In this document: positions 16,610 through 26,390 of the stretch, one piece after another | Position numbering within the stretch: the stretch's first letter is position 1 | Layout: each line of letters opens with the position of its first letter | Assembly (NCBI RefSeq): GCF_030151385.1 | Contig: NZ_JASLDS010000062.1 | Span: 1-63,572, forward strand | From: Soonwooa sp. | Lineage (GTDB): Bacteria > Bacteroidota > Bacteroidia > Flavobacteriales > Weeksellaceae | Direction of reading: 5' to 3' | DNA: 63,572 nt | Notes under the pieces: model-generated | Seen by the model: only the letters and a program-made list of their open reading frames with translations | Database searches by the model: none | Told to the model about the DNA's origin: nothing | Program-made: the position numbers and the translations under genes

Positions 16610-18547
16610 ATGATTAAGAAATTCTTTGTTTTATCAGCGTTAGCAACAGTTTTAACAGCAAGTGCACAAACAACTCACAAGGTTGAACCCAAAGAAACGC
16701 CTTATGGGATTGCCAAAAAGTATGGATTAACTGTAGCCGAATTGTACCAACTAAACCCTCAGGTTAAAGATGGCGCACTTGGCATTGGCGATGTGCTAAA
16801 GGTTTCGAAATCTGGAAAAGTGACAACTACGACAACGACGCCAAAAGCGACAACTACAACAACGACTTCGCACACGGGGACGATTGTTCTACAACCAAAA
16901 CAAACGATTTATGGTATTACAAAACAATATCATATTTCGGAAGCGGATTTACGTAAGCTTAATCCCGATTTAGATGCTAACATGAAAATCGGTGATCAGG
17001 TTGTTCTTCCTTTAGAAAATATTAAAAAGTATGCGGACGGCGCTGTGACAGCTAGTACGACAACAACGACGACGACTACAACGCAGCCGACGAAGTCTAA
17101 TGCAGATTCTGGCGATTTCTACACCGTTAAAGAAAAAGATAATTATTATAAAATTTCTAGACAGTTTAACATTACTCAAAAGGAATTATTTGCCATTAAT
17201 CCTGGTCTTGAAGAAAAAGGTCTTAAAACTGGTGAGCAAATTAGAGTAAGTGGTGGAACTAGTGTTATGCCAACCCAAGTTATCGAGCCAAAAGCGACTA
17301 ATACAACTACTTCGACGCCAACAACTTCGACCAATACAAGTAGTAATAATCAATCGACGAGCAATTCTGACGATTATATTACCTACACTGTCAAAAGTGG
17401 TGACACCGTTTTCGGAATTACCAACAGATTTAATGTAGATTTGGGCGAGTTATTGGAGCTTAACCCAGATTTGGTTAATGGTCTAAAAGCTGGAATGGTC
17501 TTGAAAATTAAAAAGCTTGACCCAATGTACAGCAAAAAAAATGGTGATGCACTCAATGTTGTGATGATGTTGCCATTTGGTTTTGATGCTAATGATAGCA
17601 AATACAGAACGATGGCTTTGGACTTTATGACAGGTGCTAAATTGGCAATCGAACGTAATGTTGCTAGCGGAATGAAGCTCGATATCAAAGTAATTGATGC
17701 TGGTAACGAGAATACATTTAAAAATAGTGTATCTCAAATTAATAAAGACAATACAGATTTAATTATTGGTCCATTTTTTAAAACCAGTGTTTTAGAAGTT
17801 TTGGATTTTGTTAAAAATAAAAATATTCCAGTAGTTGCACCTTTTGCTAACTCGGAAGATTTATACGGTTACAGCAATTTGATTATTGTTGAAACCAACC
17901 AAGATGTCTATGTTGACAGAATGGTAAAAGAGGTTGGACAAGTCTATTCGGATCAGAAGATTTATGTGGTTGCTGATGCTTCTAAAGCCAATGCAAATGC
18001 CATCAAAACTGGTCTAGAAAAAGCTTTGAAGAAGCCAGAGGTTATTATTGTTAATTCTGCAAACGACATCAAAACAGACCAAAATATGATGACTGGACAA
18101 TCGGCGCCGGTTATTGCAGTTTTGGCTAATGACGATGATGCTGCAGGAACTGCTTTTGCCAACAAAATGATTGCGCTATCCAAAGAAGCACAAGGCAACA
18201 AAGCTTTTAGTATGTATTATAATCCAATTTTCGAAAAGAAAGTTGACGATTTGTCTAATGTGAGTTTGGTTTATTTGATGGATAAAAAAATCAATACGGA
18301 CGGCTCTTTTGAAAAAGGGGTTTTGAGCGATTACAAAAAGAAATATTGCAAAACACCAGGTCGATATGCAATTGCAGGATTCGATGTGGTTAATGATATG
18401 TTGTCTAGAGAAAATAAAAAAGGCGAAATTTTTAAACAAATTAATAAATCGCAAACACAACTAGCAACAAAGTTCGAATTTAGTAGAACAAAACCAAACG
18501 GTGCATACATCAACACAGGTTACAGAGTGGTGAGATTGGTACCTTAA
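16610..18547 (+). CDS. LysM-repeat protein with C-terminal periplasmic ligand-binding (type 1) domain
   Basis: 645 aa. After a signal peptide (MIKKFFVLSALATVLTASAQ) come four LysM modules at about residues 23-66, 93-136, 171-211 and 259-302 (for example YTVKSGDTVFGITNRFNVDL). They are joined by low-complexity Thr/Ser/Asn linkers. From about residue 310 a type 1 periplasmic-binding fold follows (LNVVMMLPFGFD, LIIGPFFKTSVLEVLDF, AIAGFDVVNDML). LysM binds peptidoglycan, so the protein is probably a wall-anchored sensor or binding protein in the periplasm. No ABC permease is nearby, which argues against transport. fabD follows after 29 nt. Confidence 0.88.
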   Translation: MIKKFFVLSALATVLTASAQTTHKVEPKETPYGIAKKYGLTVAELYQLNPQVKDGALGIGDVLKVSKSGKVTTTTTTPKATTTTTTSHTGTIVLQPKQTIYGITKQYHISEADLRKLNPDLDANMKIGDQVVLPLENIKKYADGAVTASTTTTTTTTTQPTKSNADSGDFYTVKEKDNYYKISRQFNITQKELFAINPGLEEKGLKTGEQIRVSGGTSVMPTQVIEPKATNTTTSTPTTSTNTSSNNQSTSNSDDYITYTVKSGDTVFGITNRFNVDLGELLELNPDLVNGLKAGMVLKIKKLDPMYSKKNGDALNVVMMLPFGFDANDSKYRTMALDFMTGAKLAIERNVASGMKLDIKVIDAGNENTFKNSVSQINKDNTDLIIGPFFKTSVLEVLDFVKNKNIPVVAPFANSEDLYGYSNLIIVETNQDVYVDRMVKEVGQVYSDQKIYVVADASKANANAIKTGLEKALKKPEVIIVNSANDIKTDQNMMTGQSAPVIAVLANDDDAAGTAFANKMIALSKEAQGNKAFSMYYNPIFEKKVDDLSNVSLVYLMDKKINTDGSFEKGVLSDYKKKYCKTPGRYAIAGFDVVNDMLSRENKKGEIFKQINKSQTQLATKFEFSRTKPNGAYINTGYRVVRLVP

Positions 18548-18576
18548 CAAGAAAATATAGGAAAGAGTTTAGATAT

Positions 18577-19452
18577 ATGAAAGCACTTGTATTCCCTGGT
18601 CAAGGGTCTCAATATGTAGGAATGGGTAAAGAGCTGTATGATGCCCGCAGAGATATCAAAGATTTGATGGATTCTGCAAATGAGATTCTTGGTTTCGACA
18701 TTCTTAACATCATGTTCGCAGGAACGGATGAGGATCTGAAAAAAACAAAAGTAACACAACCTGCTATTTTTATTCATTCTGTGGCTGGTGTTAAAGCGGC
18801 AGATGCTTTAGGAGCGCAGATGGTTGCAGGACATTCACTAGGTGAGTTTTCGGCTTTGGTTGCTAACGGTGTTCTATCTTTTGAAGATGGACTAAAGTTG
18901 GTGGCAGCTAGAGCAGACGCAATGCAGGAGGCTTGTGATATCAATCCAAGTTCTATGGCTGCTATTCTTGGTCTAGAAGATAAAGTTGTTGAAGATATTT
19001 GTCAATCGATTGATGGTATCGTTGTTCCCGCAAATTACAACTGTCCTGGACAATTGGTAATTTCTGGTGAAACGGCAGCAGTTGAAGCGGCTTGTGTTGC
19101 ACTAAAAGAAGCTGGTGCCAAAAGAGCTTTGTTGTTACCTGTTAATGGCGCGTTCCATTCTCCTTTGATGCAACCTGCACAGGAAAGATTGGCAGCAGCT
19201 ATTGAAAAAACAAAATTCAGAAAAGCGACGATTCCTGTTTACCAAAACATTACAACCACGGCTGTATCTGACCCAGTAGAGATTCAGAAAAATCTTATTG
19301 CACAATTGACAGGTCCTGTTAAATGGACACAAAGTGTGCAAAATATGATTAAAGATGGTGCTGAAATGTTTATCGAAGTAGGACCAGGAAAGACTTTACA
19401 AGGTCTTATCAAAAAAATTAACCCAGAAGTTTTCGTATCTTCTGCATTATAA
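18577..19452 (+). CDS. fabD: Malonyl-CoA:ACP transacylase
   Basis: 291 aa, full length. It shows the N-terminal FPGQGSQ motif, nucleophile Ser87 in GHSLGE, the Arg of AARADAM near 112 and catalytic His194 in NGAFHSP. FabD moves malonyl groups from CoA to acyl carrier protein to start fatty acid elongation in the cytoplasm. No fab genes adjoin; the next gene, a GHMP kinase, begins 9 nt downstream and is probably in the same transcript. The start ATG is preceded by AGGAAAGAG, a weak ribosome-binding-like stretch unusual for this phylum. Confidence 0.97.
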   Translation: MKALVFPGQGSQYVGMGKELYDARRDIKDLMDSANEILGFDILNIMFAGTDEDLKKTKVTQPAIFIHSVAGVKAADALGAQMVAGHSLGEFSALVANGVLSFEDGLKLVAARADAMQEACDINPSSMAAILGLEDKVVEDICQSIDGIVVPANYNCPGQLVISGETAAVEAACVALKEAGAKRALLLPVNGAFHSPLMQPAQERLAAAIEKTKFRKATIPVYQNITTTAVSDPVEIQKNLIAQLTGPVKWTQSVQNMIKDGAEMFIEVGPGKTLQGLIKKINPEVFVSSAL

Positions 19453-19461
19453 TTTAATAAT

Positions 19462-20370
19462 ATGAGTCAAATTTTTTCTCGAGGGAAATTATTGCTCACT
19501 TCAGAATACGTCGTGTTAGACGGCGCCGAAGCTCTTGCTGTACCAACCAATTGGGGGCAAGAGTTTTTTTTTGGAGAGCAACAAGAGTCCGATCATCAAA
19601 TTATTTGGACGGGTAAACATCAAGGACAGATTTGGTTAACGGCTAAGATCGATTATAAATCTTGGCAAGTTTTAGAAACTAACAATCCTGAGGCTGCAGA
19701 ATTTGTTTTAAAAACATTAAAAAATTGTCAGCTGCTTGGCTCAACAAAATTTGATGGCAATCACAATCTTGAAATCACATCTGATCTGCAATTTCCGAGC
19801 AATTATGGTTTGGGAAGTAGCTCGACTTTGATGGCTTCTTTGGCAAAATGGGCTGGTGTGGATGCTTTTGCTTTAAACGAAAAATCTTTGGGAGGCAGCG
19901 GTTACGATGTTGCTGTGGCGCAAGCCAATCATTCGATTTTGTTTAAAATAGAAAATAATCTGCCAAGCTATAGAGAAGTTGACTTCCAACCCAATTTTTT
20001 GGAAGATTTGGTGTTTGTTCATCTTAACAAAAAGCAGGATAGTAGGGATGGCATAAGACTTTATCGTTCTAAAGAAAAATCCGTACATTTAGTCGCGAAG
20101 TTTAATCACATTACACATCAAGTTTTAGAGGCAAGGCTACTTTCAGAGTTTTCTGATTTGATGCTGGAACACGAAAATCTACTCTCGGAATTTTTAGGTT
20201 TAGAAACTACGAAAAAACGATTTTTTGAGGACTGCCCTAGTTTTATCAAGTCTTTGGGGGCTTGGGGAGGCGATTTTGTGCTAACTTCACAATTTGAAGA
20301 TTACGAAAAATACTTTTCCAAAAAAGGTTTCGAAACAATAATACCTTGGAAAACAATGGTATATTCGTAA
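19462..20370 (+). CDS. GYDIA-family GHMP kinase
   Basis: 302 aa. The N-terminal SRGKLLLTSEYVVLDGAEALAV matches GHMP kinases. The ATP-binding glycine-rich motif is NYGLGSSSTLMASLAKW (114-130), and GGSGYDVAVAQ (145-155) is the family-naming motif, here GYDV rather than GYDI. GHMP kinases phosphorylate mevalonate, homoserine or sugars. This Flavobacteriia subfamily has been linked to mevalonate-type isoprenoid metabolism by similarity, but the substrate is not fixed by the sequence. It follows fabD by 9 nt. Confidence 0.85.
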   Translation: MSQIFSRGKLLLTSEYVVLDGAEALAVPTNWGQEFFFGEQQESDHQIIWTGKHQGQIWLTAKIDYKSWQVLETNNPEAAEFVLKTLKNCQLLGSTKFDGNHNLEITSDLQFPSNYGLGSSSTLMASLAKWAGVDAFALNEKSLGGSGYDVAVAQANHSILFKIENNLPSYREVDFQPNFLEDLVFVHLNKKQDSRDGIRLYRSKEKSVHLVAKFNHITHQVLEARLLSEFSDLMLEHENLLSEFLGLETTKKRFFEDCPSFIKSLGAWGGDFVLTSQFEDYEKYFSKKGFETIIPWKTMVYS

Positions 20371-20440
20371 TATTTAATTAATTTTTTTGAAAACTGACGA
20401 TTGTCATTTTATTTATTTTAAAAATCTTATTTTAAGGTTT

Positions 20441-20448
20441 TAAATTTG
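20441..20448 (+). promoter_or_regulatory. -7 box TAAATTTG of pckA
   Basis: A perfect TAnnTTTG box 29 nt before the ATG at 20478, in an AT-rich gap after the GHMP kinase gene. Confidence 0.6.
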
Positions 20449-20477
20449 CAACAGGTCAAAATAATATAGTAAAAATT

Positions 20478-22073
20478 ATGGAACACATCAAACGCTACCT
20501 AGAGCGTAATGGTATCACAACTGACGCAGAGATACTTTACAATCCTTCTTACGAAACAATTTTCCAAGAAGAAATGAATCCTAAAAATGAGGGATTTGCT
20601 AAAGGAACTTTAACTACAACTGGCGCTGTATCTGTGCAAACAGGTATTTTTACAGGAAGATCGCCTAAAGATCGTTACATCGTAAAAGATGCTGCTACAG
20701 AAAATACAATCTGGTGGGATGGTAACATCAACAAGCCAACAACTACAGCGATTTTTGACGAATTACTAGGTCTTGTACAAAAAGATATGTCTGGAAGCAA
20801 ATTGTATGTTGTTGATACATTTTGTGGAACTAACCCTGATACACGTCTTAAAGTTAGATTCGTAACTAAAGTAGCTTGGCAAGCGCATTTTGTGATGAAT
20901 ATGTTCATCCGTCCTTCTCATTATGAGTTAGACCAATACGGAGAGCCAGATTTCTTGGTAATCAACTCAGCTGAGACAGTTAACCCGAACTGGAAAGATC
21001 ATGGTCTTAACTCTGAGGTTTTCGTAATGTTCGATTTAACTAAGAAAATGCAAATTATCGGTGGTACTTGGTACGGTGGTGAAATGAAGAAAGGTATGTT
21101 CTCTATGATGAACTACTACTTGCCGCTTAAAGGTATGGCTTCTATGCACTGTTCTGCTAACGTTGGCGAAGCTGGCGATGTTGCTGTATTCTTTGGACTT
21201 TCAGGTACTGGTAAAACAACACTTTCTGCAGATCCTAAGCGTTACCTAATTGGTGATGATGAGCACGGATGGGATAACAATGGTGTATTCAACTACGAGG
21301 GTGGTTGTTATGCGAAAGTTATCGACCTTTCTGCTGAAAAAGAACCAGATATCTATGGCGCTATCAGAAGAGATGCTTTGTTAGAAAACGTTGTTGTTAA
21401 AGATAATGGAGAAGTTGACTTTGCTGACGGATCTGTTACTGAAAACACGAGAGTTTCTTACCCAATCTATCATATCAACAAAATCGTTTTACCTTCAAAA
21501 GCTGGTCACGCGAAAAAGATTATCTATCTTTCTGCTGATGCTTTCGGTGTATTGCCTCCAGTATCTATCTTAACAGATGATCAAGCACAATACCACTTCC
21601 TTTGCGGTTATACTTCAAAACTTGCAGGAACTGAAAGAGGTATTACTGAGCCTACACCATCTTTCTCTCCAGCATTTGGTGAGGCATTCTTATCACTACA
21701 CCCAACAATGTATTCTCATACATTAATTGGTAAAATGAAAGAACACGGTGCTAAAGCTTATTTAGTTAACACTGGATGGAATGGTACAGGTAAGAGAATT
21801 TCTCTTAAAGATACTAGAGCGATTATCGATGCAATTATCGATGGTTCTATCGACAAAGCAGAAACTAAAACTGTTCCTGTAATGAATCTAGAATTCCCTA
21901 CAGCATTACCAAATGTTTCTGAAGGAATCCTTGATCCTCGTGACACTTATGCTAGCGCAGCAGAGTGGGAAGCTAAAGCTAAAGAATTGGCTGCTAAATA
22001 CATCAAGAATTTTGAACAATATACAGATAACGACGACGCTAAAGCATTAATCGCTAGCGGACCTCAAATCTAA
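20478..22073 (+). CDS. pckA: Phosphoenolpyruvate carboxykinase (ATP)
   Basis: 531 aa, the usual length of the ATP-dependent enzyme. It shows the substrate-binding Arg in FTGRSPKDR, the metal/substrate residues around GTWYGGEMKKGMF, the P-loop GLSGTGKTT, the kinase-2-like IGDDEHGW and the C-terminal NTGWNGTGK. It converts oxaloacetate and ATP to PEP and CO2, the first step of gluconeogenesis. It stands alone with its own promoter and a strong terminator. Codon use is biased toward a restricted set, suggesting high expression. Confidence 0.98.
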   Translation: MEHIKRYLERNGITTDAEILYNPSYETIFQEEMNPKNEGFAKGTLTTTGAVSVQTGIFTGRSPKDRYIVKDAATENTIWWDGNINKPTTTAIFDELLGLVQKDMSGSKLYVVDTFCGTNPDTRLKVRFVTKVAWQAHFVMNMFIRPSHYELDQYGEPDFLVINSAETVNPNWKDHGLNSEVFVMFDLTKKMQIIGGTWYGGEMKKGMFSMMNYYLPLKGMASMHCSANVGEAGDVAVFFGLSGTGKTTLSADPKRYLIGDDEHGWDNNGVFNYEGGCYAKVIDLSAEKEPDIYGAIRRDALLENVVVKDNGEVDFADGSVTENTRVSYPIYHINKIVLPSKAGHAKKIIYLSADAFGVLPPVSILTDDQAQYHFLCGYTSKLAGTERGITEPTPSFSPAFGEAFLSLHPTMYSHTLIGKMKEHGAKAYLVNTGWNGTGKRISLKDTRAIIDAIIDGSIDKAETKTVPVMNLEFPTALPNVSEGILDPRDTYASAAEWEAKAKELAAKYIKNFEQYTDNDDAKALIASGPQI

Positions 22074-22096
22074 TATTGAAGTTCTTTTAGATAAAT

Positions 22097-22126
22097 GAAA
22101 GCCTCGCATTTGCGAGGCTTTCTTAT
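22097..22126. terminator. Shared terminator between convergent pckA and nudix gene
   Basis: A 12-bp stem GAAAGCCTCGCA / TGCGAGGCTTTC with a TT tip. T-runs or A-runs on both sides allow use from either strand. Confidence 0.85.
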
Positions 22127-22133
22127 TTTGTCG

Positions 22134-22637
22134 TTAATATGTTTTGAAGAAATTTCTTTGGGAATCAAATGCGATGTCATCCAAGTTGATGTCCTCTTTT
22201 TTAATCCAAATAAAATCCGAGACTTCATGTTCTTCTAATTCTGGAACAAATTTTTCCGAGACTTCATATTCATAAAACAAATCCAAAGTGTTGTAGTCAA
22301 TTTCTTTGTAGCGATAGACGTTTGGCGCACTTGTGAGATATCTTAATTTAGAAATATCGATGTCAATATTTAACTCTTCTTTTAGCTCACGTCGGCAAGT
22401 TTCTTCTGCGGATTCTTTTGGGTCAACAAAACCACCACTGAGGTCCATTTTTCCAATTGCTGGGTTTTGATTTCTCTTGGTTAAAAAGATTTCTTCTCCA
22501 CAACGAATGACAACTGCCACAGCACCTGCGCAATTGTGATACATTACATAATCGCATTGCCCACAACTCCATTTTTTTTCGCCATCCCATTTTAGAAATT
22601 TGTTGCCACATTTCGGACAATATTGTAACTGATTCAT
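22134..22637 (-). CDS. NUDIX hydrolase with N-terminal zinc ribbon
   Basis: 167 aa. The N-terminus carries two Cys pairs (CPKCGNKF and CGQCDYV), forming a zinc ribbon as in NudC-like and related proteins. The Nudix box GFVDPKESAEETCRRELKEEL follows, with all catalytic Glu residues present. Such enzymes cleave nucleoside diphosphates linked to another moiety. At 167 aa it lacks the longer NudC architecture, so the substrate is not assigned. It is the last gene of a minus-strand run (enoyl-CoA hydratase, deaminase, xerD, nudix), beginning 8 nt after xerD. Confidence 0.9.
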   Translation of the reverse strand: MNQLQYCPKCGNKFLKWDGEKKWSCGQCDYVMYHNCAGAVAVVIRCGEEIFLTKRNQNPAIGKMDLSGGFVDPKESAEETCRRELKEELNIDIDISKLRYLTSAPNVYRYKEIDYNTLDLFYEYEVSEKFVPELEEHEVSDFIWIKKEDINLDDIAFDSQRNFFKTY

Positions 22638-22645
22638 ATTTGTTT

Positions 22646-23551
22646 TTAAGCTTGATTTCGTGGGTGATAATTCAAGATGACGTCACGTAGTTCTTCAGTT
22701 TTCAGATGCGTGTAGATTTCTGTTGTTGTGATGCTGCTGTGTCCCAACATTTCTTGGATAAAGCGCAAGTCAGCACCATTTTGAAGTAAGTGTGTCGCAA
22801 AAGAATGTCTGAAAGTGTGTGGCGAAATGTTTTTGCTAATGCCAGCTCTCTCAGTCAATTCTTTAATAATGATGAATACGATAACACGCGACATATTAGA
22901 ACCTCTCGAATTTAGGAACAAAATGTCTTCGTATTTTTTATTGATTTTTCCTTTTGCACGGATTTCTTTAATGTAATCTTGTAAGATTTTTGAAGTGTAA
23001 TCGGCTAACGGTACCAATCTTATTTTGTCTCCTTTACCTTGAACTTTCAAATAATGTTCTTTAAAATTGATGTTAGAGATTTTTAAGTCAATAAGTTCCG
23101 AAACGCGCAATCCACAAGCATAAAGAACTTCTAAGATGCATCTATTGCGTTGTCCAAGTTCTGTCGTTAGGTCAATGCACTTGATGATCTTTTCAATATC
23201 CTCCGTGCTCAATGTGTCAGGAAGATAAAGACCTAGTTTTGGACCTTCCAAAAGCGTTGCGGGATTGTCTTCACGAAGTTCGTCTTCAACCATATATTTG
23301 AAGAATGCTTTTATTGAGGAAATCCAACGCGCTTGCGAGCGTTCGCTAATTTTCTTTTTAGAAAGTTGATAAATGAATTCTTGTAGATTTTCAAAGCTGA
23401 TATCAAGAGGAGAAATGCCATCTAGTTCTGTGTTAGCATATTCTTGAAGCTTTTTAATGTCTCTTACATACGCGTCAAGCGTGTTATCAGAGAAGTTCTT
23501 TTCAAATTTTAAATAATTTGAAAAGTCTGTTGTTTTTTCGGACCAGTTCAT
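22646..23551 (-). CDS. xerD: Tyrosine recombinase XerD
   Basis: 301 aa. The SAM-like N-terminal core-binding domain is followed by the catalytic domain with Arg149 (CGLRVSEL), Lys173 (QGKGDK), His245 and Arg248 (HTFRHSF), His271 (GHSS) and nucleophile Tyr280 (EIYTHL). XerD works with XerC at dif to resolve chromosome dimers. The length, complete active site and housekeeping neighbours argue for chromosomal XerD, not a mobile-element integrase. No att-like repeats were seen around it. Confidence 0.93.
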   Translation of the reverse strand: MNWSEKTTDFSNYLKFEKNFSDNTLDAYVRDIKKLQEYANTELDGISPLDISFENLQEFIYQLSKKKISERSQARWISSIKAFFKYMVEDELREDNPATLLEGPKLGLYLPDTLSTEDIEKIIKCIDLTTELGQRNRCILEVLYACGLRVSELIDLKISNINFKEHYLKVQGKGDKIRLVPLADYTSKILQDYIKEIRAKGKINKKYEDILFLNSRGSNMSRVIVFIIIKELTERAGISKNISPHTFRHSFATHLLQNGADLRFIQEMLGHSSITTTEIYTHLKTEELRDVILNYHPRNQA

Positions 23552-23580
23552 CGTTTGTGTTTTTAATTGTGTTTTAGTTT

Positions 23581-24015
23581 TTACTTTAGTTCATAAAGAT
23601 TTTCTTCACTTATTTTTAAAATTTCTATTCCTGCACTCTTTAAAAAATCCAATCCAGAATCATCTGAATAATCATTGACATAGACAACCTTGCTAATGCC
23701 AGACTGCAATATCAGTTTGCTACATTCTTTACAAGGCGACATTGTAAGGTACAAGGTTGCGCCTTTGGCAGATTGCGTGCTCGATGACATCTTTAGAATT
23801 GCGTTGGCTTCGGCATGCAGCACATACCAATGTGTTTTTCCAGATGCGTCTTCGCAATTATTTTCGAATCCCGATGGTGTACCATTGTAACCATCGGAGA
23901 TAATCATTCTGTCTTTTACAATCAATGCGCCTACTTGTTTTCTGCGACAGTAGGAAAGGTTTGCCCATTCCAAAGCCATCTTGAGGTAAGCGACATCAAA
24001 TTTGTTAAAATCCAT
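23581..24015 (-). CDS. dCMP / cytidine deaminase-family protein
   Basis: 144 aa. The zinc-binding set His67-Ala-Glu69 (HAEANAI) and Cys95/Cys98 (PCKECSK) is complete, as in deoxycytidylate deaminases and the ComEB family. Residues 23-60 (CRRKQVGALIVKD, DGYNGTPSGF, NNCED) also match dCMP deaminase. It should deaminate dCMP to dUMP for thymidylate synthesis. It lies 3 nt downstream of the enoyl-CoA hydratase gene, so the two are co-transcribed. Confidence 0.92.
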   Translation of the reverse strand: MDFNKFDVAYLKMALEWANLSYCRRKQVGALIVKDRMIISDGYNGTPSGFENNCEDASGKTHWYVLHAEANAILKMSSSTQSAKGATLYLTMSPCKECSKLILQSGISKVVYVNDYSDDSGLDFLKSAGIEILKISEENLYELK

Positions 24016-24018
24016 GTT

Positions 24019-24789
24019 TTAGAAGTTTGGTTTTCTCTTTTCTAAAAAAGCACCAACGCCTTCTTTTTTGTCTTCAAGACCGAATAGCGCTCCAAAGCTT
24101 TTAATCTCTTGGTCGAAACCAGCTTTGCCATCATCAGATTTGTTAACCGCTTCAATAGCTTTTTCGATTGCTAAAGGAGAATTCTTTGCAATTAATTCAG
24201 CTAATTCAGTTGTTTTTGGTAAAAGTTCTTCTTGTGAGAATACTTCGTTAACCAAGCCAATTTCTTTAGCGCGTTGTGCAGAAATCATTTTAGCAGAAAA
24301 GATCATTTCGTTTGCGATACCTTTGCCAACCAATTTTGGAAGTCTTTGTGTTCCGCCATAACCTGGAATTAATCCTAAAGTTACTTCTGGAAGACCAAGT
24401 TTTGCGTTGTCAGATGCATAACGAATGTGACAAGACATTGCCAACTCTAGACCACCACCAAGCGCAAAACCATTAACAGCTGCGATAATTGGTTTGTTGA
24501 AATTTTCAATTTTGTTGAAAATCATATTTTGATTATCTCGTGATAAAGCTTCGGCTTGAGCAACATCGAAATCCATAAATTCTTTAATGTCTGCACCAGC
24601 AACAAAAGCCTTTTCACCAGAACCTGTCAGAATGATTGCTCTAACTTCTTTGTCTGTTGCCAGACTGTCCAAAGCTGCCGAAAGCTCAGTAAACACAGGC
24701 TTGTTAAGAGCATTTAAGCTTTGAGGTCTATTTATGGTGATAACAGCAATTCTATCTTTTTTCTCTAAAATGATATTTTCAAAATTCAT
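24019..24789 (-). CDS. Enoyl-CoA hydratase/isomerase family protein
   Basis: 256 aa crotonase-fold protein. The oxyanion-hole motifs are AFVAGADIKEF and NGFALGGGLELAMSC. The catalytic Glu positions lie around LELAMSCH and LPEVTLGLIPGYGGTQRL, and the protein ends KRKPNF, typical of short-chain enoyl-CoA hydratase. It probably hydrates 2-enoyl-CoA in beta-oxidation or 3-hydroxybutyryl-CoA metabolism. It is first in a four-gene minus-strand run. Upstream is TATTTTG, one base shorter than the consensus -7 box, 19 nt before the ATG. Confidence 0.92.
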   Translation of the reverse strand: MNFENIILEKKDRIAVITINRPQSLNALNKPVFTELSAALDSLATDKEVRAIILTGSGEKAFVAGADIKEFMDFDVAQAEALSRDNQNMIFNKIENFNKPIIAAVNGFALGGGLELAMSCHIRYASDNAKLGLPEVTLGLIPGYGGTQRLPKLVGKGIANEMIFSAKMISAQRAKEIGLVNEVFSQEELLPKTTELAELIAKNSPLAIEKAIEAVNKSDDGKAGFDQEIKSFGALFGLEDKKEGVGAFLEKRKPNF

Positions 24790-25027
24790 TCCTTTTCTCT
24801 TTTGAATGCAAAATACTAAAATTTACTTAGTTGTAAACAATAATATTCTTTTTTTTAATAAAAATTTAAATAAATATAAGAATATTTTTAAGTTCTCTGT
24901 ATTTAAAAGTTGTAAAATTTTGATTTTTGATTTTTTGGTGTTCGTTTTTTTTATTTTTCCTATTAATAGCTTTCAATAATTCTATCAAATATTAAGACAG
25001 ATTCTGTTAAATATCGTTTCAATTGAT

Positions 25028-25035
25028 TATTTTTG
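25028..25035 (+). promoter_or_regulatory. -7 box TATTTTTG of eno
   Basis: A perfect TAnnTTTG box 43 nt before the ATG. The rest of the 289-bp divergent gap 24790-25078 is very AT-rich, and nothing else was recognised in it. Confidence 0.6.
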
Positions 25036-25078
25036 TAAACATTTAAGAATGAATATTAAATCAAATTAAAATTTAAAA

Positions 25079-26371
25079 ATGAGTTACATTTCTTTTATCG
25101 ATGCTAGACAAATTCTAGATTCTAGAGGTAATCCAACAGTAGAAGTTGACGTATTTACAGAAAATGGCGCAATGGGTCGCGCAGCTGTGCCTTCTGGCGC
25201 ATCTACAGGTGAGCACGAAGCGGTCGAGCTTAGAGATGGTGGAAGCCTATATTTAGGAAAAGGTGTTCTAAAAGCCGTAGAAAATGTAAAAGAAATTATT
25301 GCTCCAGAATTAATTGGTCTTCCAGTTTTTGAGCAAAACCTTTTGGATCGAATTATGATTGATCTAGATGGTACTAATAATAAAGGTAATCTTGGTGCTA
25401 ACGCAATTCTTGGTGTGTCTTTAGCAGCAGCTAAGGCGGCAGCTAACGAATTGAGAATGCCACTTTACAAATATATTGGTGGTGTTAATGCTAACACGCT
25501 TCCTGTTCCGATGATGAATGTTATCAATGGTGGTTCTCACTCTGATGCTCCAATTGCTTTCCAAGAGTTTATGATTATGCCAGTTAAGGCAGAGTCTTTC
25601 TCAGATTCATTAAGAAAAGGAACTGAAATTTTCCATACTTTAAAATCAATTTTAAAAGGAAGAAACCTTTCTACAGCTGTAGGTGACGAAGGTGGTTTTG
25701 CACCAACCTTCAACGGAACAGAAGATGCATTAGATACTTTACTACAAGCAATCGAGAAAGCTGGTTACAAGCCAGGTGACGATGTGATGTTAGCATTAGA
25801 CTGTGCTTCGTCTGAGTTCTATGTTGATGGAACTTATGATTATAGAAAATTCGAAGGAGAAAAAGGTGCTCACAGAAGCAGAGAAGAGCAAGTGTCTTAC
25901 TTGGCTGAACTTTGTGCTAAGTATCCAATTATCTCGATTGAAGATGGTATGCACGAAGATGACTGGACTGGTTGGAAGATGTTAACTGACAAAATCGGTG
26001 ACAGAGTACAATTGGTTGGTGACGATTTATTCGTGACAAATGTTGAGCGTCTTGCTAGAGGTATTAAAGAAGATACAGCGAATTCAATTTTGGTTAAAGT
26101 AAATCAAATTGGTTCACTTTCCGAAACGATGGCAGCTGTACAAATGGCTCAAAACAACAAATACACTTCAGTAATGTCTCACAGATCTGGTGAAACTGAA
26201 GATGCTACAATCGCGGATCTTGCGGTAGCGATGAATTGTGGTCAAATTAAAACTGGTTCTGCGTCACGTTCAGACAGAATGGCGAAGTACAATCAATTGA
26301 TCAGAATCGAGGAAGCTTTGGGAGAAACTGCAATTTTCCCAGGAATGGACGCTTTCAAAGTAAAAAGATAA
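25079..26371 (+). CDS. eno: Enolase
   Basis: 430 aa, full length. It shows ILDSRGNPTVEVDV, GASTGEHEAVELRDG, the catalytic Glu region VGDEGGFAP, metal ligands in SIEDGMHEDDW and VGDDLF, the catalytic Lys in VKVNQIGS, and the signature SHRSGETEDATIADLAVA. It interconverts 2-phosphoglycerate and PEP in glycolysis and gluconeogenesis. A strong terminator follows. With pckA and gltA it forms a cluster of separately promoted central-carbon genes. Confidence 0.99.
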   Translation: MSYISFIDARQILDSRGNPTVEVDVFTENGAMGRAAVPSGASTGEHEAVELRDGGSLYLGKGVLKAVENVKEIIAPELIGLPVFEQNLLDRIMIDLDGTNNKGNLGANAILGVSLAAAKAAANELRMPLYKYIGGVNANTLPVPMMNVINGGSHSDAPIAFQEFMIMPVKAESFSDSLRKGTEIFHTLKSILKGRNLSTAVGDEGGFAPTFNGTEDALDTLLQAIEKAGYKPGDDVMLALDCASSEFYVDGTYDYRKFEGEKGAHRSREEQVSYLAELCAKYPIISIEDGMHEDDWTGWKMLTDKIGDRVQLVGDDLFVTNVERLARGIKEDTANSILVKVNQIGSLSETMAAVQMAQNNKYTSVMSHRSGETEDATIADLAVAMNCGQIKTGSASRSDRMAKYNQLIRIEEALGETAIFPGMDAFKVKR

Positions 26372-26390
26372 TAAGTTTTAACAAAATTTT

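Noticed and set aside
22646..23551. Integrase of a mobile element
   Set aside because: Length, motifs and neighbours fit chromosomal XerD; no att-like repeats or mobile cargo were seen around it.
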